A stretch of DNA of 15,906 bases, from contig JAHAJA010000054.1 of the NCBI GenBank assembly GCA_018372435.1, positions 1 through 15,906 on the forward strand, given 5' to 3'. The translations under genes and the position numbers were made by a program. Position 1 is the stretch's first letter; every line of letters starts with the position of its first letter. The DNA comes from Clostridiales bacterium. Its GTDB lineage: Bacteria; Bacillota; Clostridia; Lachnospirales; Lachnospiraceae. Below, one piece after another: positions 7,013 through 14,166 of this stretch. The notes under the pieces are model-generated. The model was not told the origin of the DNA, ran no database searches, and was given only the letters and a program-made list of their open reading frames with translations.

Positions 7013-8017
7013 CTATTTGTTAGTTATTGCATTTTTACTGCTTTTTCCCTTTTTAGTACTGGTATACCCTTTTGTACCAGTTAATCCAAGAACAATTAAC
7101 GCAGCAGCTGCTGCTCCACTTCCAGTTTGTGATTTAAGATTAGGCTTCATATTTATTGGATATACAATACTAGGCTTCTTTTTACTAGTGCTCTTGTTGG
7201 TACTAGTCTTACTATTGGTACTAGATGAACTTTTATTTGTAGATCTCCTCGTCTTTGTACTAACACTGTATCCTGCCTCACTAGCAGTAGATGATTTCAC
7301 GTCTTGTATCTTAAGTTTTTGTCCAACATAGATTAAGTTCGGATTCTTAATTCCATTTAGCTTTGCAAGATTCCAGCACTTAGAACCATCACCAAGATAT
7401 TTTTTTGCAATTGCCCAAAGAGTATCACCTTTCTTTACAATATGATATTGTGTTCCAGAATTGTTAGCCCCTCTTTTTTTCTTCTCCTTAACACCTATAC
7501 CATACATATAATTAACAGTGGTCGTTCCATAGTTAACATACTGTTTTAACTTAATATCAACAGTAATATCATTACCGTCCTTAGCATCTTCTACAATACT
7601 ATAATCCTCTAAGGTAACTAAAAGATTTGTTCCAAATACATGGTTCATTCTATCTCCTCTTACAATCTTGAAGTAAAAGGGTTGCATTTCTAGTTTAAGC
7701 TTTTCTAGAAAATCTAGGTAAAAGTTTGGATATAAGAATCCAGAATACACTTGATTAAGCTTTATAGCTCTATGGACCTTTGTTGCATTTTTATATTTAT
7801 TATTTATATCTTTTACCTCTAAATATTTTGCAAAAGGATACTCATGCATAGGTAATAATGCATCAAAACTTATTTCCGTCAATCCTGGTGCTGTAATTAA
7901 ATTAACCTCACCTTCATTAATAAGATTTATTGTTTTATTTTGATTCTTAATCTTTGTGTCAACCTTAGAAGGTGTGACAGGTAACAGCATCTTATCCAAA
8001 TAAAATTCGTATGACAT
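7013..8017 (-). CDS. xkdP: LysM tail adaptor/spoke protein (XkdP-like) with long low-complexity tail
   Basis: This is a 334-aa protein. Residues 1-175 form the tail-specific domain (EGEVNLITAPGLTEISFDAL; YFKIVRGDRMN; VTLEDYSIVEDAKDGNDITV), similar to XkdP/gp53-like spokes. Residues 190-238 are a LysM domain (YHIVKKGDTLWAIAKKYLGD to YVGQKLKI). After it comes about 95 residues rich in Ser, Thr, Lys and Asn with a short Ala-rich hydrophobic patch (GSGAAAAALIVLGL), unlike the compact ends of many homologues. LysM binds peptidoglycan or, in baseplates, may serve purely as a structural clamp. GGGGGGTGATACT precedes the ATG. Confidence 0.88.
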   Translation of the reverse strand: MSYEFYLDKMLLPVTPSKVDTKIKNQNKTINLINEGEVNLITAPGLTEISFDALLPMHEYPFAKYLEVKDINNKYKNATKVHRAIKLNQVYSGFLYPNFYLDFLEKLKLEMQPFYFKIVRGDRMNHVFGTNLLVTLEDYSIVEDAKDGNDITVDIKLKQYVNYGTTTVNYMYGIGVKEKKKRGANNSGTQYHIVKKGDTLWAIAKKYLGDGSKCWNLAKLNGIKNPNLIYVGQKLKIQDVKSSTASEAGYSVSTKTRRSTNKSSSSTNSKTSTNKSTSKKKPSIVYPINMKPNLKSQTGSGAAAAALIVLGLTGTKGYTSTKKGKSSKNAITNK

Positions 8018-8029
8018 AGTATCACCCCC

Positions 8030-10165
8030 CTAACTGTTGTATTGTTCTGCGGTAGAATTCAAAGACTCATATAGTTGATTTTCCAAATGGTTAACCACTC
8101 CATCTAGATCAGTATTTTTATTTACTTTGTTGTGTATTCCACCCATATTTACTTTAATCTCTGCTGTTGTGAATCTGTTAATTACTTCTCGTTCTGCGAC
8201 ATCCCTTAAGTACTTTATTTCTTCGGTGCTATCACTAACTGATTTTGCAATTGTTGCTGTATTTTCTGCTGTACTTCCCAAATCGGTACCAGCTTGTGTA
8301 CCGGTTAAGTCAGTGGTTGTTGGTATTGAATTTGTGGGATTAGTACTATCAATATCTGTTCCTTTAGAGTTTTTTGAGACCAGATTACTTTTAGCGCCTA
8401 TATTGTCCCCGTAATCATAACCAAAATTATATGCATCTTTGTAATTCATTCTTGTAAGTCCAAGGTCTTCTGCAGATAAATTTACATTCTTCTTAACTGC
8501 CTTATAATCTTCATTAGGTGCATACTTTTCTACAGCAGCTTCTGCCTTTGCTTTAATATCAACCCGCCAGCCAGCTATTGTATCTGCCATATTACTTCCA
8601 AACACGAAATCCATTGCAGATGCTATTTTCTCTATAGCTCCCAATACTATATCTACCAAGCCTTGAAACATATAAATTACCGTAGATATTGGGTTCTTAA
8701 AAGCATTCTGAAAAATATTTAAAAACGTTATAACTATATTAATTAAAATATTAATGATCCCTAATACTAACTCCAGTGCACCCATAAATAAATTACCTAT
8801 TACCGCTATCACAGTGCTAAAAACACCTAAAATTACTCCTGTCGCACTTATTGAAGTTCCCATAAATTGATTAATTGCACCAATAACTGCATAGAATACT
8901 GCTATTAAAGCGATTACTCCTAATACAATTAACATTACTGGATTCATTCCCATTACTACATTAAGTAAACCTTGAGCGATTTTCATGGCTTGGGTAGCAA
9001 CAGTACAGGCTAATAAATATCCCTTCTGCAAAAGTAATCCTGCATTATACACAAGTAATGCAGCGGCAATTCCGTAAATGATAGGGCTAATAATAGACCA
9101 ACTATCACATATGGTACTTGCCACTGTTATAGCTAAGCCAAGTACCCACCCCAATACACTAGCAATTCCTGACATCGCATCGACAATACCCGCGGCAAAC
9201 TCCTGAAAACTCGGATTATTGGCAATCTCACTAAACTTCTCTAAGATTGGCTGGATTGCCATGAGCCCCTGGTTTTTTATCGTATTCCCTACTTGTTCCC
9301 AAGTCATAGGCATAGAATTGAATTTATTGTTGATATCATCTGTTGATGATATCATTGCATTCTTAACTGTATCCGCTGTCAGTTGTCCTCCTACTGCCAT
9401 ATCTTCTAACTTATCAACAGGCACGTTTAGATAATCTGCAATTGTCTGAATCATGTTAGGTGCCGCAGCAAATATGCTATTAAGATCTTCTCCACTCATG
9501 ACACCTGTACTTAAAGATTGTGTTAATTGTGAAAAAGCACTATTCGTATCTTCTGTTGATGCTCCTGCAATAGCAAATTGTTTGCTTACTAATTCTGCAA
9601 AATTAAGCGTTTCAGCTGTCGAATCAAATACCTCTCCTGCATTACTACTAAGTTTGGCTACTCTATCAGCTGTGGTTTGATATGCTGTACCAGTACTTTG
9701 CGCAGATCTATAGATCATATCTTGTAACTCTTTAGTTGATTGCATGCCATCATTCATAAGATTAAGGCGTGCACTTGTTTGAACCATCTGATCAGACATG
9801 CCAGCGATTTTCTCAATACTAAATGCCTCTTTTATAAAACCCGCCACACCTGACAATTTCTCTTTTATCGCATCATATGCGCTGCTACTTTTATTTACCT
9901 CTTCTGTTAACTTTTCTGATGTTTGATTTAATTTGCTTTGTTCACTTATTGCTCTTTCAATTCCATCTCCAATTCCATCTACTGTCATCTTTACAGCAGC
10001 TAATTGTGCCTTTGCTACTGTCAACAGCGCAGTTTCAAACATAGTTAATGCTGCATCTTGTACTCTTTCGATAGAATTTGTTACAACACATAATGAATTG
10101 TCAATATTCATAAGCGGCTTTGACATCTTATCTTCTAATAGCATTACTGATTGTATACCTGCCAT
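8030..10165 (-). CDS. xkdO: Tape measure protein (short)
   Basis: This 711-aa protein sets tail length. Residues 1-115 are helical and coiled-coil-like. Residues of about 115-290 match the tape measure N-terminal domain (QTSARLNLMNDGMQSTKELQ; YQTTADRVAKLSSNAGEVF; FAELVSKQFAIAGAS; GVMSGEDLNSIFAAAPNMIQ). Residues of about 330-520 contain a series of strongly hydrophobic segments, as in other siphovirus and myovirus tape measures that insert into the target membrane. The C-terminal quarter is polar. Using the usual figure of about 0.15 nm per residue, the tail would be about 100-110 nm (inference). GGAGGTGAGAAG precedes the ATG. It follows the frameshifting chaperone gene, the standard order. 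Confidence 0.93.
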   Translation of the reverse strand: MAGIQSVMLLEDKMSKPLMNIDNSLCVVTNSIERVQDAALTMFETALLTVAKAQLAAVKMTVDGIGDGIERAISEQSKLNQTSEKLTEEVNKSSSAYDAIKEKLSGVAGFIKEAFSIEKIAGMSDQMVQTSARLNLMNDGMQSTKELQDMIYRSAQSTGTAYQTTADRVAKLSSNAGEVFDSTAETLNFAELVSKQFAIAGASTEDTNSAFSQLTQSLSTGVMSGEDLNSIFAAAPNMIQTIADYLNVPVDKLEDMAVGGQLTADTVKNAMISSTDDINNKFNSMPMTWEQVGNTIKNQGLMAIQPILEKFSEIANNPSFQEFAAGIVDAMSGIASVLGWVLGLAITVASTICDSWSIISPIIYGIAAALLVYNAGLLLQKGYLLACTVATQAMKIAQGLLNVVMGMNPVMLIVLGVIALIAVFYAVIGAINQFMGTSISATGVILGVFSTVIAVIGNLFMGALELVLGIINILINIVITFLNIFQNAFKNPISTVIYMFQGLVDIVLGAIEKIASAMDFVFGSNMADTIAGWRVDIKAKAEAAVEKYAPNEDYKAVKKNVNLSAEDLGLTRMNYKDAYNFGYDYGDNIGAKSNLVSKNSKGTDIDSTNPTNSIPTTTDLTGTQAGTDLGSTAENTATIAKSVSDSTEEIKYLRDVAEREVINRFTTAEIKVNMGGIHNKVNKNTDLDGVVNHLENQLYESLNSTAEQYNS

Positions 10166-10230
10166 CTTCTCACCTCCAATCCTTTACAACATAATTTTGA
10201 TTTATTTATTTTTATTTATTTATTGTGATT

Positions 10231-10416
10231 CTAATGTTTCGATTTTCTCTTTGCTTTATCTTGTTCTTTCTTTTCGTCTTCAATCTTTACTCTGATAGAC
10301 GCAATGACAAATGCTTTTTCATTATCATCGAGATTAATAAATTCTGAAGGTAGTATATGGAATTTATGAAGGCAATAGTGAGCGTAATTTGACTCACTAT
10401 CACCCTCACGAATTAG
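10231..10416 (-). CDS. Tail assembly chaperone extension, reached by -1 frameshift
   Basis: This is a 61-codon frame in -1 relation to the chaperone gene, joining at the A AAA AAC heptamer. It reads LIREGDSESNYAHYCLHKFH, then ILPSEFINLDDNEKAFVIAS and IRVKIEDEKKEQDKAKRKSK-H, stopping at TAG (10233-10231). It has no plausible start codon or ribosome binding site of its own, so it should be made only as a 204-aa fusion with the XkdN-like protein, like lambda gpGT. The T-part binds the tape measure and tube subunits during assembly. The A/T-rich stretch 10166-10230 between its stop and the tape measure gene contains ATAAATA repeats and the tape measure ribosome binding site. Confidence 0.82.
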   Translation of the reverse strand, partial: LIREGDSESNYAHYCLHKFHILPSEFINLDDNEKAFVIASIRVKIEDEKKEQDKAKRKSKH

Positions 10417-10422
10417 TTTTTT
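10375..10422 (-). promoter_or_regulatory. Programmed -1 frameshift site with downstream hairpin
   Basis: The chaperone gene ends GCA AAA AAC TAA, so the heptamer A AAA AAC (10422-10416) is in the exact X XXY YYZ register directly before the stop. Fifteen nt downstream an 8-bp perfect hairpin forms on the minus strand (ATAGTGAG with CTCACTAT, loop of 10 nt). An alternative pairing of an earlier GTGAG (10409-10405) with CTCAC would place the structure about 6 nt from the site. Confidence 0.82.
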
Positions 10423-10844
10423 GCCTCTTCTACCTTTTCGTCCATAGTAACGTCAAAACCATTATTCTTTTGTACAAATAATAAAAGATCTTGGTATTCT
10501 CCTGGGTTATCCACCATAGCACGTAATAAGTCCTCTGCTTTTTTAGCACCATAGGAATCTTGAAGTTCTGCATTATCTAGACACGGATCAACACAACATG
10601 CACATACCATCTTTGCCATATACTTTTTAGTATCTAATTTAGGTCGATACATTCCTGGTTTTCCAGTTACTTGCACATCGATTGTACAATCATCTCGAAT
10701 GATCTCGTCCTGTGCTGTGGTGATTGCCTTGAACTCCCATTTCATTGGGAGCCCCTTTTCATCTACAAGAGATTTTGTAACAGGGTAGAAAACATTTTCT
10801 TTTACTATTTTATTCGTTTTTAAAAATCTGCTTAAGTTACTCAT
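10413..10844 (-). CDS. xkdN: Tail assembly chaperone (XkdN-like, gpG equivalent)
   Basis: This 143-aa XkdN-like protein carries the family stretch DTKKYMAKMVCACCVDPCLD, then NAELQDSYGAKKAEDLLRAM. It corresponds to the G part of phage tail assembly chaperones, which keep the tape measure soluble and guide tube polymerisation, and it is not expected in the finished particle. The C terminus EEAKN coincides with a slippery site leading into the extension frame. The ribosome binding site is poor (AGGAAAGG about 15 nt upstream of the ATG), consistent with lower expression than the tube and sheath proteins. It lies between the tube and tape measure genes, as in PBSX and diffocin loci. Confidence 0.88.
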   Translation of the reverse strand: MSNLSRFLKTNKIVKENVFYPVTKSLVDEKGLPMKWEFKAITTAQDEIIRDDCTIDVQVTGKPGMYRPKLDTKKYMAKMVCACCVDPCLDNAELQDSYGAKKAEDLLRAMVDNPGEYQDLLLFVQKNNGFDVTMDEKVEEAKN

Positions 10845-10870
10845 ATATTAATACCCATACCTTTCCTATA

Positions 10871-10894
10871 GCCTGCGGACTCCTGCCCGCAGGC
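10871..10894 (-). repeat. GC-rich hairpin between tube and chaperone genes
   Basis: GCCTGCGG (10871-10878) and CCGCAGGC (10887-10894) form a perfect 8-bp stem with an 8-nt loop. It is by far the most GC-rich spot in the operon. On the minus strand it is followed by TATAGGAAAGG, not by a U-tract, so it is better read as a stabilising or pausing element than a full terminator. Confidence 0.6.
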
Positions 10895-10899
10895 ACAAA

Positions 10900-10933
10900 T
10901 TTGCGAGTGAAAAATCCTAATTATTCACGCAAA
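10900..10933 (-). repeat. Hairpin directly after the tail tube gene
   Basis: TTTGC-GA-GTGAA pairs with TTCAC-GCAAA (10 bp interrupted by a two-base bulge) across a 12-nt loop. It begins seven bases after the tube stop codon in the direction of transcription. The minus-strand sequence after it (TTTGTGCC) is only weakly U-rich. Together with the next hairpin it probably sets the step-down from sheath and tube to the minor proteins. Confidence 0.55.
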
Positions 10934-10939
10934 CGCTTC

Positions 10940-11419
10940 CTAGTTCGTTAACATACCATCAAGTAATTCAAACTCTTCTGGCATTTCAAAATCATCATAA
11001 GTTCCTGAAATCTCTTCATCTAGATATTCACCATCTGCATCAAACTTAGCTAAGATTCCACCGTCAATATTACATCCGTAGAAATTAATCGTTTGTCTAC
11101 CAGCCGCACTAGAAGGATCTTCATTAGTTACTTGGATTTCAAAGTATATATCCTCACCTGTATCTTTGAAACGCTTCATCATATTTCTAAAGATAGAAGT
11201 GTTATAGTGAATAGTTGCTTTGAAATCACCTTCCCAACCAGTAGCTTTATTTCCTTTACCTGTTTTTCCAAGGATAGGAACCTTAGTTTTATTCTTGTTA
11301 AAGTTTGATTCAAAGTTAATAAAATTGAAGCAATTATATCTCTTATCGTCTATTGTAACGAAACACTCTGCAAGGGCTGCACCAATTGCATCCTTTGATA
11401 ACATTGTAATATTAGCCAT
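10940..11419 (-). CDS. xkdM: Tail tube protein (XkdM-like)
   Basis: This is a 159-aa inner tube protein of the XkdM family. Key stretches are LSKDAIGAALAECFVTIDDK, then RYNCFNFINFESNFNKNKTK, VPILGKTGKGNKATGWEGDF and GTYDDFEMPEEFELL. It polymerises into the rigid tube inside the sheath. AGGAGGAG lies upstream of the ATG, one of the best ribosome binding sites in the operon, as expected for a structural protein made in bulk. It follows the sheath gene with a 13-bp gap. The length is normal for the family. Confidence 0.94.
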   Translation of the reverse strand: MANITMLSKDAIGAALAECFVTIDDKRYNCFNFINFESNFNKNKTKVPILGKTGKGNKATGWEGDFKATIHYNTSIFRNMMKRFKDTGEDIYFEIQVTNEDPSSAAGRQTINFYGCNIDGGILAKFDADGEYLDEEISGTYDDFEMPEEFELLDGMLTN

Positions 11420-11432
11420 GTCTTACTCCTCC

Positions 11433-12740
11433 TTACTGTACGATTACAGTCATATATAATTTAGTCATACAATTAACTGGTTGAATTGGATTAACTGCCA
11501 TAACTGATTTCTTGTCATTTCCAAGCTCTACTACCACCTCAGCAGAATCAAAGTTCTCTATTGCCTGAAGTTTTTCTAGTTCCTTATCATAAGCAACGAT
11601 GTCTGACCAAAAACTAACTCGTCCAGATTTATTATTCTGAATCTTGCCAAGATATTTATTATTGAATAATAAAGCAATATCATTGCCGACTTGATCTAAT
11701 ACTCTGACTGTTTGGTTTGACTTAAAATCTTCCCCTTTTTCATCTGTTACTGAAACAAGCGAGTTAATATCATCAAGCACACGAACTTCATCACCAACCT
11801 TATGGAAGGTAAGTTCACCTGCCCTAATAGCGGCTTCTAATTCCGATTGTTTATAATTCGTAACCACTGTAAATTCACCATCATAGGTCATATTGGTGCA
11901 TGATTTGTTGATTGCACAGTCAGCCTCTGCTCCAGATAACCAGTAAACTAAGGATGATTCCTCTGCTCCCTGATCCGATACCTTATTCTTAACATTGATT
12001 ACACCTTCATAATCAGCTGCTTGGTTATAAACTACAAGCTGGAATTTAACTCCCATCTCATCACGTAAACGTTTGGTATATTCGGTATATAAAGACTTAA
12101 CCGATGATGACGTAGATAAGCAACCAAGTACATTGAATGAATAAGATTCCAATGCATTAAGCGCATTTTGCTCTGCTTCTCCATCTACAGTACCGTTTGT
12201 ACCTCCTGTTAGTGCAATACCGGAAGTATTTTCAAGCGTTGCCTCTGCCTTAAATGTAACAAATGCATTTGCTTTAAGTCCTGCCCCATCACTGACTGTT
12301 TGAATATCAAGTACCTTCGTACCAAGCATAGTAGATACATCAAACTTACTGGAATCATCCACATTAGGTGCAATCACAATCTTTAGATCATTACCTCTTG
12401 TTCCTCCATACAAGGCTGTTGCATAAGTATTTGAGGCTTTGATACCGCCACTATTTAGACGATAGAAATATACTTTCTTTGCATTAGCAAATAACTCCCT
12501 AATCCCTTTTACTTCCTCAGATTCATATGTATATCCAAAAAACTTTAATGAATCCTTTCTGAACTCCTCATTTGTAGCTGTAAAAACAGTAGCTTCTTCT
12601 CCCCAATTTAAAGATACTGGAATAGCAACTATTCCTCTGTCTGATAAAGTTGCTCTTGCTCTAGCTGCACTAACGAAATTAATATACGTTCCAGGAAGTA
12701 CCTTATTTTGTGTTACGAATAATCCTCCACCAAGTCCCAT
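11433..12740 (-). CDS. xkdK: Contractile tail sheath protein (XkdK-like)
   Basis: This 435-aa protein belongs to the XkdK family of contractile sheath subunits. The N terminus (VLPGTYINFVSAARARATLS, then DRGIVAIPVSLNWG) and the FRKDSLKFFGYTYES and NAKKVYFYRLNSG segments are typical. The C-terminal domain ends with VNPIQPVNCMTKLYMTVIVQ, the conserved strand that links neighbouring subunits. Its presence shows that the tail is of the myovirus/R-type, not the flexible F-type. It starts one base after the preceding stop (TAAATG), with AAGGTG inside the upstream gene. Confidence 0.96.
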   Translation of the reverse strand: MGLGGGLFVTQNKVLPGTYINFVSAARARATLSDRGIVAIPVSLNWGEEATVFTATNEEFRKDSLKFFGYTYESEEVKGIRELFANAKKVYFYRLNSGGIKASNTYATALYGGTRGNDLKIVIAPNVDDSSKFDVSTMLGTKVLDIQTVSDGAGLKANAFVTFKAEATLENTSGIALTGGTNGTVDGEAEQNALNALESYSFNVLGCLSTSSSVKSLYTEYTKRLRDEMGVKFQLVVYNQAADYEGVINVKNKVSDQGAEESSLVYWLSGAEADCAINKSCTNMTYDGEFTVVTNYKQSELEAAIRAGELTFHKVGDEVRVLDDINSLVSVTDEKGEDFKSNQTVRVLDQVGNDIALLFNNKYLGKIQNNKSGRVSFWSDIVAYDKELEKLQAIENFDSAEVVVELGNDKKSVMAVNPIQPVNCMTKLYMTVIVQ

Positions 12741-12923
12741 TTATTTCACCTTTCCTTTCTTAAAATCAAGAATTTTCTTCTCAACTTCGCTAATTGTGTA
12801 TAGTTTGTTATCTTTTAATAATGCGTTTAGTAAATCCGATTCTGTATTAAATCGATTACTCTTTACTAACTGAGTTTTACTAAAACTAGGATTTACTATT
12901 GTTTCTGCTTTCTTTGTAGCCAA
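12741..12923 (-). CDS. Small conserved protein upstream of sheath, unknown function
   Basis: This is a 60-aa basic protein. Its pattern (FSKTQLVKSNRFNTESDLLN, then ALLKDNKLYTISEVEKKILD and FKKGKVK) resembles the short proteins found immediately before the sheath gene in many clostridial contractile prophages and tailocins. The start is TTG at 12923, with AAAGGAG 9 nt upstream in the end of the preceding gene. Its coding frame abuts the sheath start, so it is probably translationally coupled. Function is unknown; a scaffold or tail-completion role is only a guess. Confidence 0.78.
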   Translation of the reverse strand: MATKKAETIVNPSFSKTQLVKSNRFNTESDLLNALLKDNKLYTISEVEKKILDFKKGKVK

Positions 12924-12929
12924 ATCTAA

Positions 12930-13343
12930 TCACTCCTTTAAACTAAAGTCTTTCATTCGTTCACTTTCTTCTACTTTCTTAAGCATGTGAACATTGTACT
13001 CAATCTGAAAATTTAGTACATCATCAACGGTATTACTCTTCATACTAGAGCCATGCACAAGATTATTATCAATCATAATAAACTCAAGTACTTCTTCCAG
13101 CTGGCCTATAACATTCCCGATCTCTTCCTTCGCATTCGTTAATGAAGGAAAATACTGAATCATGAATGTGTTCTTATTGATATATCTATTACCTAGTTTA
13201 GCTTCCAGGCTATGAGTAGTATTATAGATATAAAAATAAGGTTTCCTTACTTCCTCAGCCACGCTCTCTGAATATATGCCGTAGTTTTCACCAAACTCCT
13301 GATAGATTGCTTGAGATATAGCATTGATTATTTTGTTTATCAC
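12930..13343 (-). CDS. Tail terminator / completion protein
   Basis: This 137-aa protein starts M/V-INKIINAISQAIYQEFGE, followed by YGIYSESVAEEVRKPYFYIY and, near the end, VLNFQIEYNVHMLKKVEESE. This is the pattern of the small tail terminator family (DUF6838-like) that lies upstream of the sheath gene in clostridial contractile phages. It would cap the tube and stop its growth. The start is chosen as GTG at 13343 because AAAGGAGT lies 7 nt before it; the upstream ATG at 13376 has no ribosome binding site. It is the first structural gene of the operon. No head or connector gene precedes it. Confidence 0.8.
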   Translation of the reverse strand: MINKIINAISQAIYQEFGENYGIYSESVAEEVRKPYFYIYNTTHSLEAKLGNRYINKNTFMIQYFPSLTNAKEEIGNVIGQLEEVLEFIMIDNNLVHGSSMKSNTVDDVLNFQIEYNVHMLKKVEESERMKDFSLKE

Positions 13344-13601
13344 TTGATTTACTCCTTTAATCTTTATTGATCTCATGTTCTAGATATCTTGAATCAATTT
13401 CTTATTATAAATAATTAAGATCATATTCTTTATTAACTGTTTGTAGATTCCAATCAGCTAACATTATTTCACTGTACAGTTTGCTATCAATATCATAATT
13501 ACTATAAGATGAAGCTTTTCATAGTAGAGACGATAAGGAGGCCACCCTTTGTTACAACCGTCACTTTGTTATTGATTGCTGTTCTATATGATCTATTATA
13601 A
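13344..13601 (-). other. Leader region before the tail operon, no convincing gene
   Basis: The 258 bp between the activator and the tail terminator gene hold no start-to-stop gene with a ribosome binding site. A minus-strand frame of about 37 codons (13529-13417) reads like protein (SNYDIDSKLYSEIMLADWNL, then QTVNKEYDLNYL and a stop) but has no start. It could be a remnant of a deleted gene. The region must also carry the late promoter. Confidence 0.5.
13463..13490 (-). promoter_or_regulatory. Candidate promoter of the tail operon
   Basis: On the minus strand TTGATA (13490-13485) is followed after 16 bp by AATAAT (13468-13463), each one base off the sigma-A consensus. The spacer contains the perfect palindrome ACTGTACAGT (13480-13471), a possible regulator site. 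This gives a leader of about 115 nt before the first tail gene. The activator encoded just upstream may define the true late promoter. Confidence 0.4.
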
Positions 13602-14039
13602 TTATAACACTGCTTTACGGGGCAATGGGGGCAAATCAATGTACTTACGAATCTTCTTACCAATTACGCTGCGATCAAGGCTTACTTCTTCAGCAATATC
13701 ATTTAGCTTCATACCATCCATAAACCTATATTTGAATATCAACCGTAGCTCACTATCTTCTATATCATCTACATACTGTTCTATTTCAAGCACTATAGTT
13801 TGTAACTGTTCTTTCTTTTTCTTTCTAGATGCAATCAGCCTATCTCTAGCAGCTACTTCTAATGGATTATCAACTATTACGCTTGTCCGTACTTCCGTAT
13901 AAGGAAATGTCCTAGACGACCCCTTTACCCTAGTTGCCACAGCTCCAATTTCCTTATCATATAACTGGTCAATTCTTTTATCTAAATCTTGAATCTCCTT
14001 GATTATGTTTCTATATTGTTTTAATTCCATCTCCGTCAT
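13602..14039 (-). CDS. Phage late-gene activator, ArpU/RinA/sigma-region-4-like
   Basis: This 145-aa protein has an N-terminal charged helical part (ELKQYRNIIKEIQDLDKRID) and a C-terminal helix-turn-helix that resembles sigma-70 region 4 (SELRLIFKYRFMDGMKLNDI, then AEEVSLDRSVIGKKIRKYI). Proteins of this kind activate late or packaging/structural genes in Gram-positive phages. The start is put at the ATG at 14039, with GAGGTG 4 nt upstream; the track-length start at 14051 is a GTG lacking a site. It is the last gene before the tail operon leader and points toward it, so it is the best candidate for its activator. Confidence 0.82.
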   Translation of the reverse strand: MTEMELKQYRNIIKEIQDLDKRIDQLYDKEIGAVATRVKGSSRTFPYTEVRTSVIVDNPLEVAARDRLIASRKKKKEQLQTIVLEIEQYVDDIEDSELRLIFKYRFMDGMKLNDIAEEVSLDRSVIGKKIRKYIDLPPLPRKAVL

Positions 14040-14125
14040 AAGGCACCTCACATTCTACGTTTATTCGTATTGATATTCATTTCGCATCAGTTATTCTCAA
14101 TAAAAATCTTACTTTGCAAGAATCT

Positions 14126-14155
14126 TATTCCTGCTTGAAAATTATGTATTCCTGC
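14126..14155 (-). repeat. Direct repeat of 9 bp, 21-bp spacing, upstream of the activator
   Basis: TATTCCTGC occurs at 14126-14134 and 14147-14155, two helical turns apart, in the 127-bp gap between the small HTH gene and the activator gene. Regulator dimers often bind such same-face repeats, but no promoter of good quality is visible beside them. Nothing else is recognisable in this gap. Confidence 0.35.
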
Positions 14156-14166
14156 CCCTCTGATCG

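Noticed and set aside
7017..7331. Plus-strand membrane protein of about 104 aa
   Set aside because: It is the complement of the low-complexity Ser/Thr/Lys tail of the LysM protein and has no ribosome binding site; the hydrophobicity is a shadow effect.
9933..10295. Plus-strand frame opposite the tape measure N terminus
   Set aside because: Shadow of the tape measure gene and the chaperone extension; no ribosome binding site or family resemblance.
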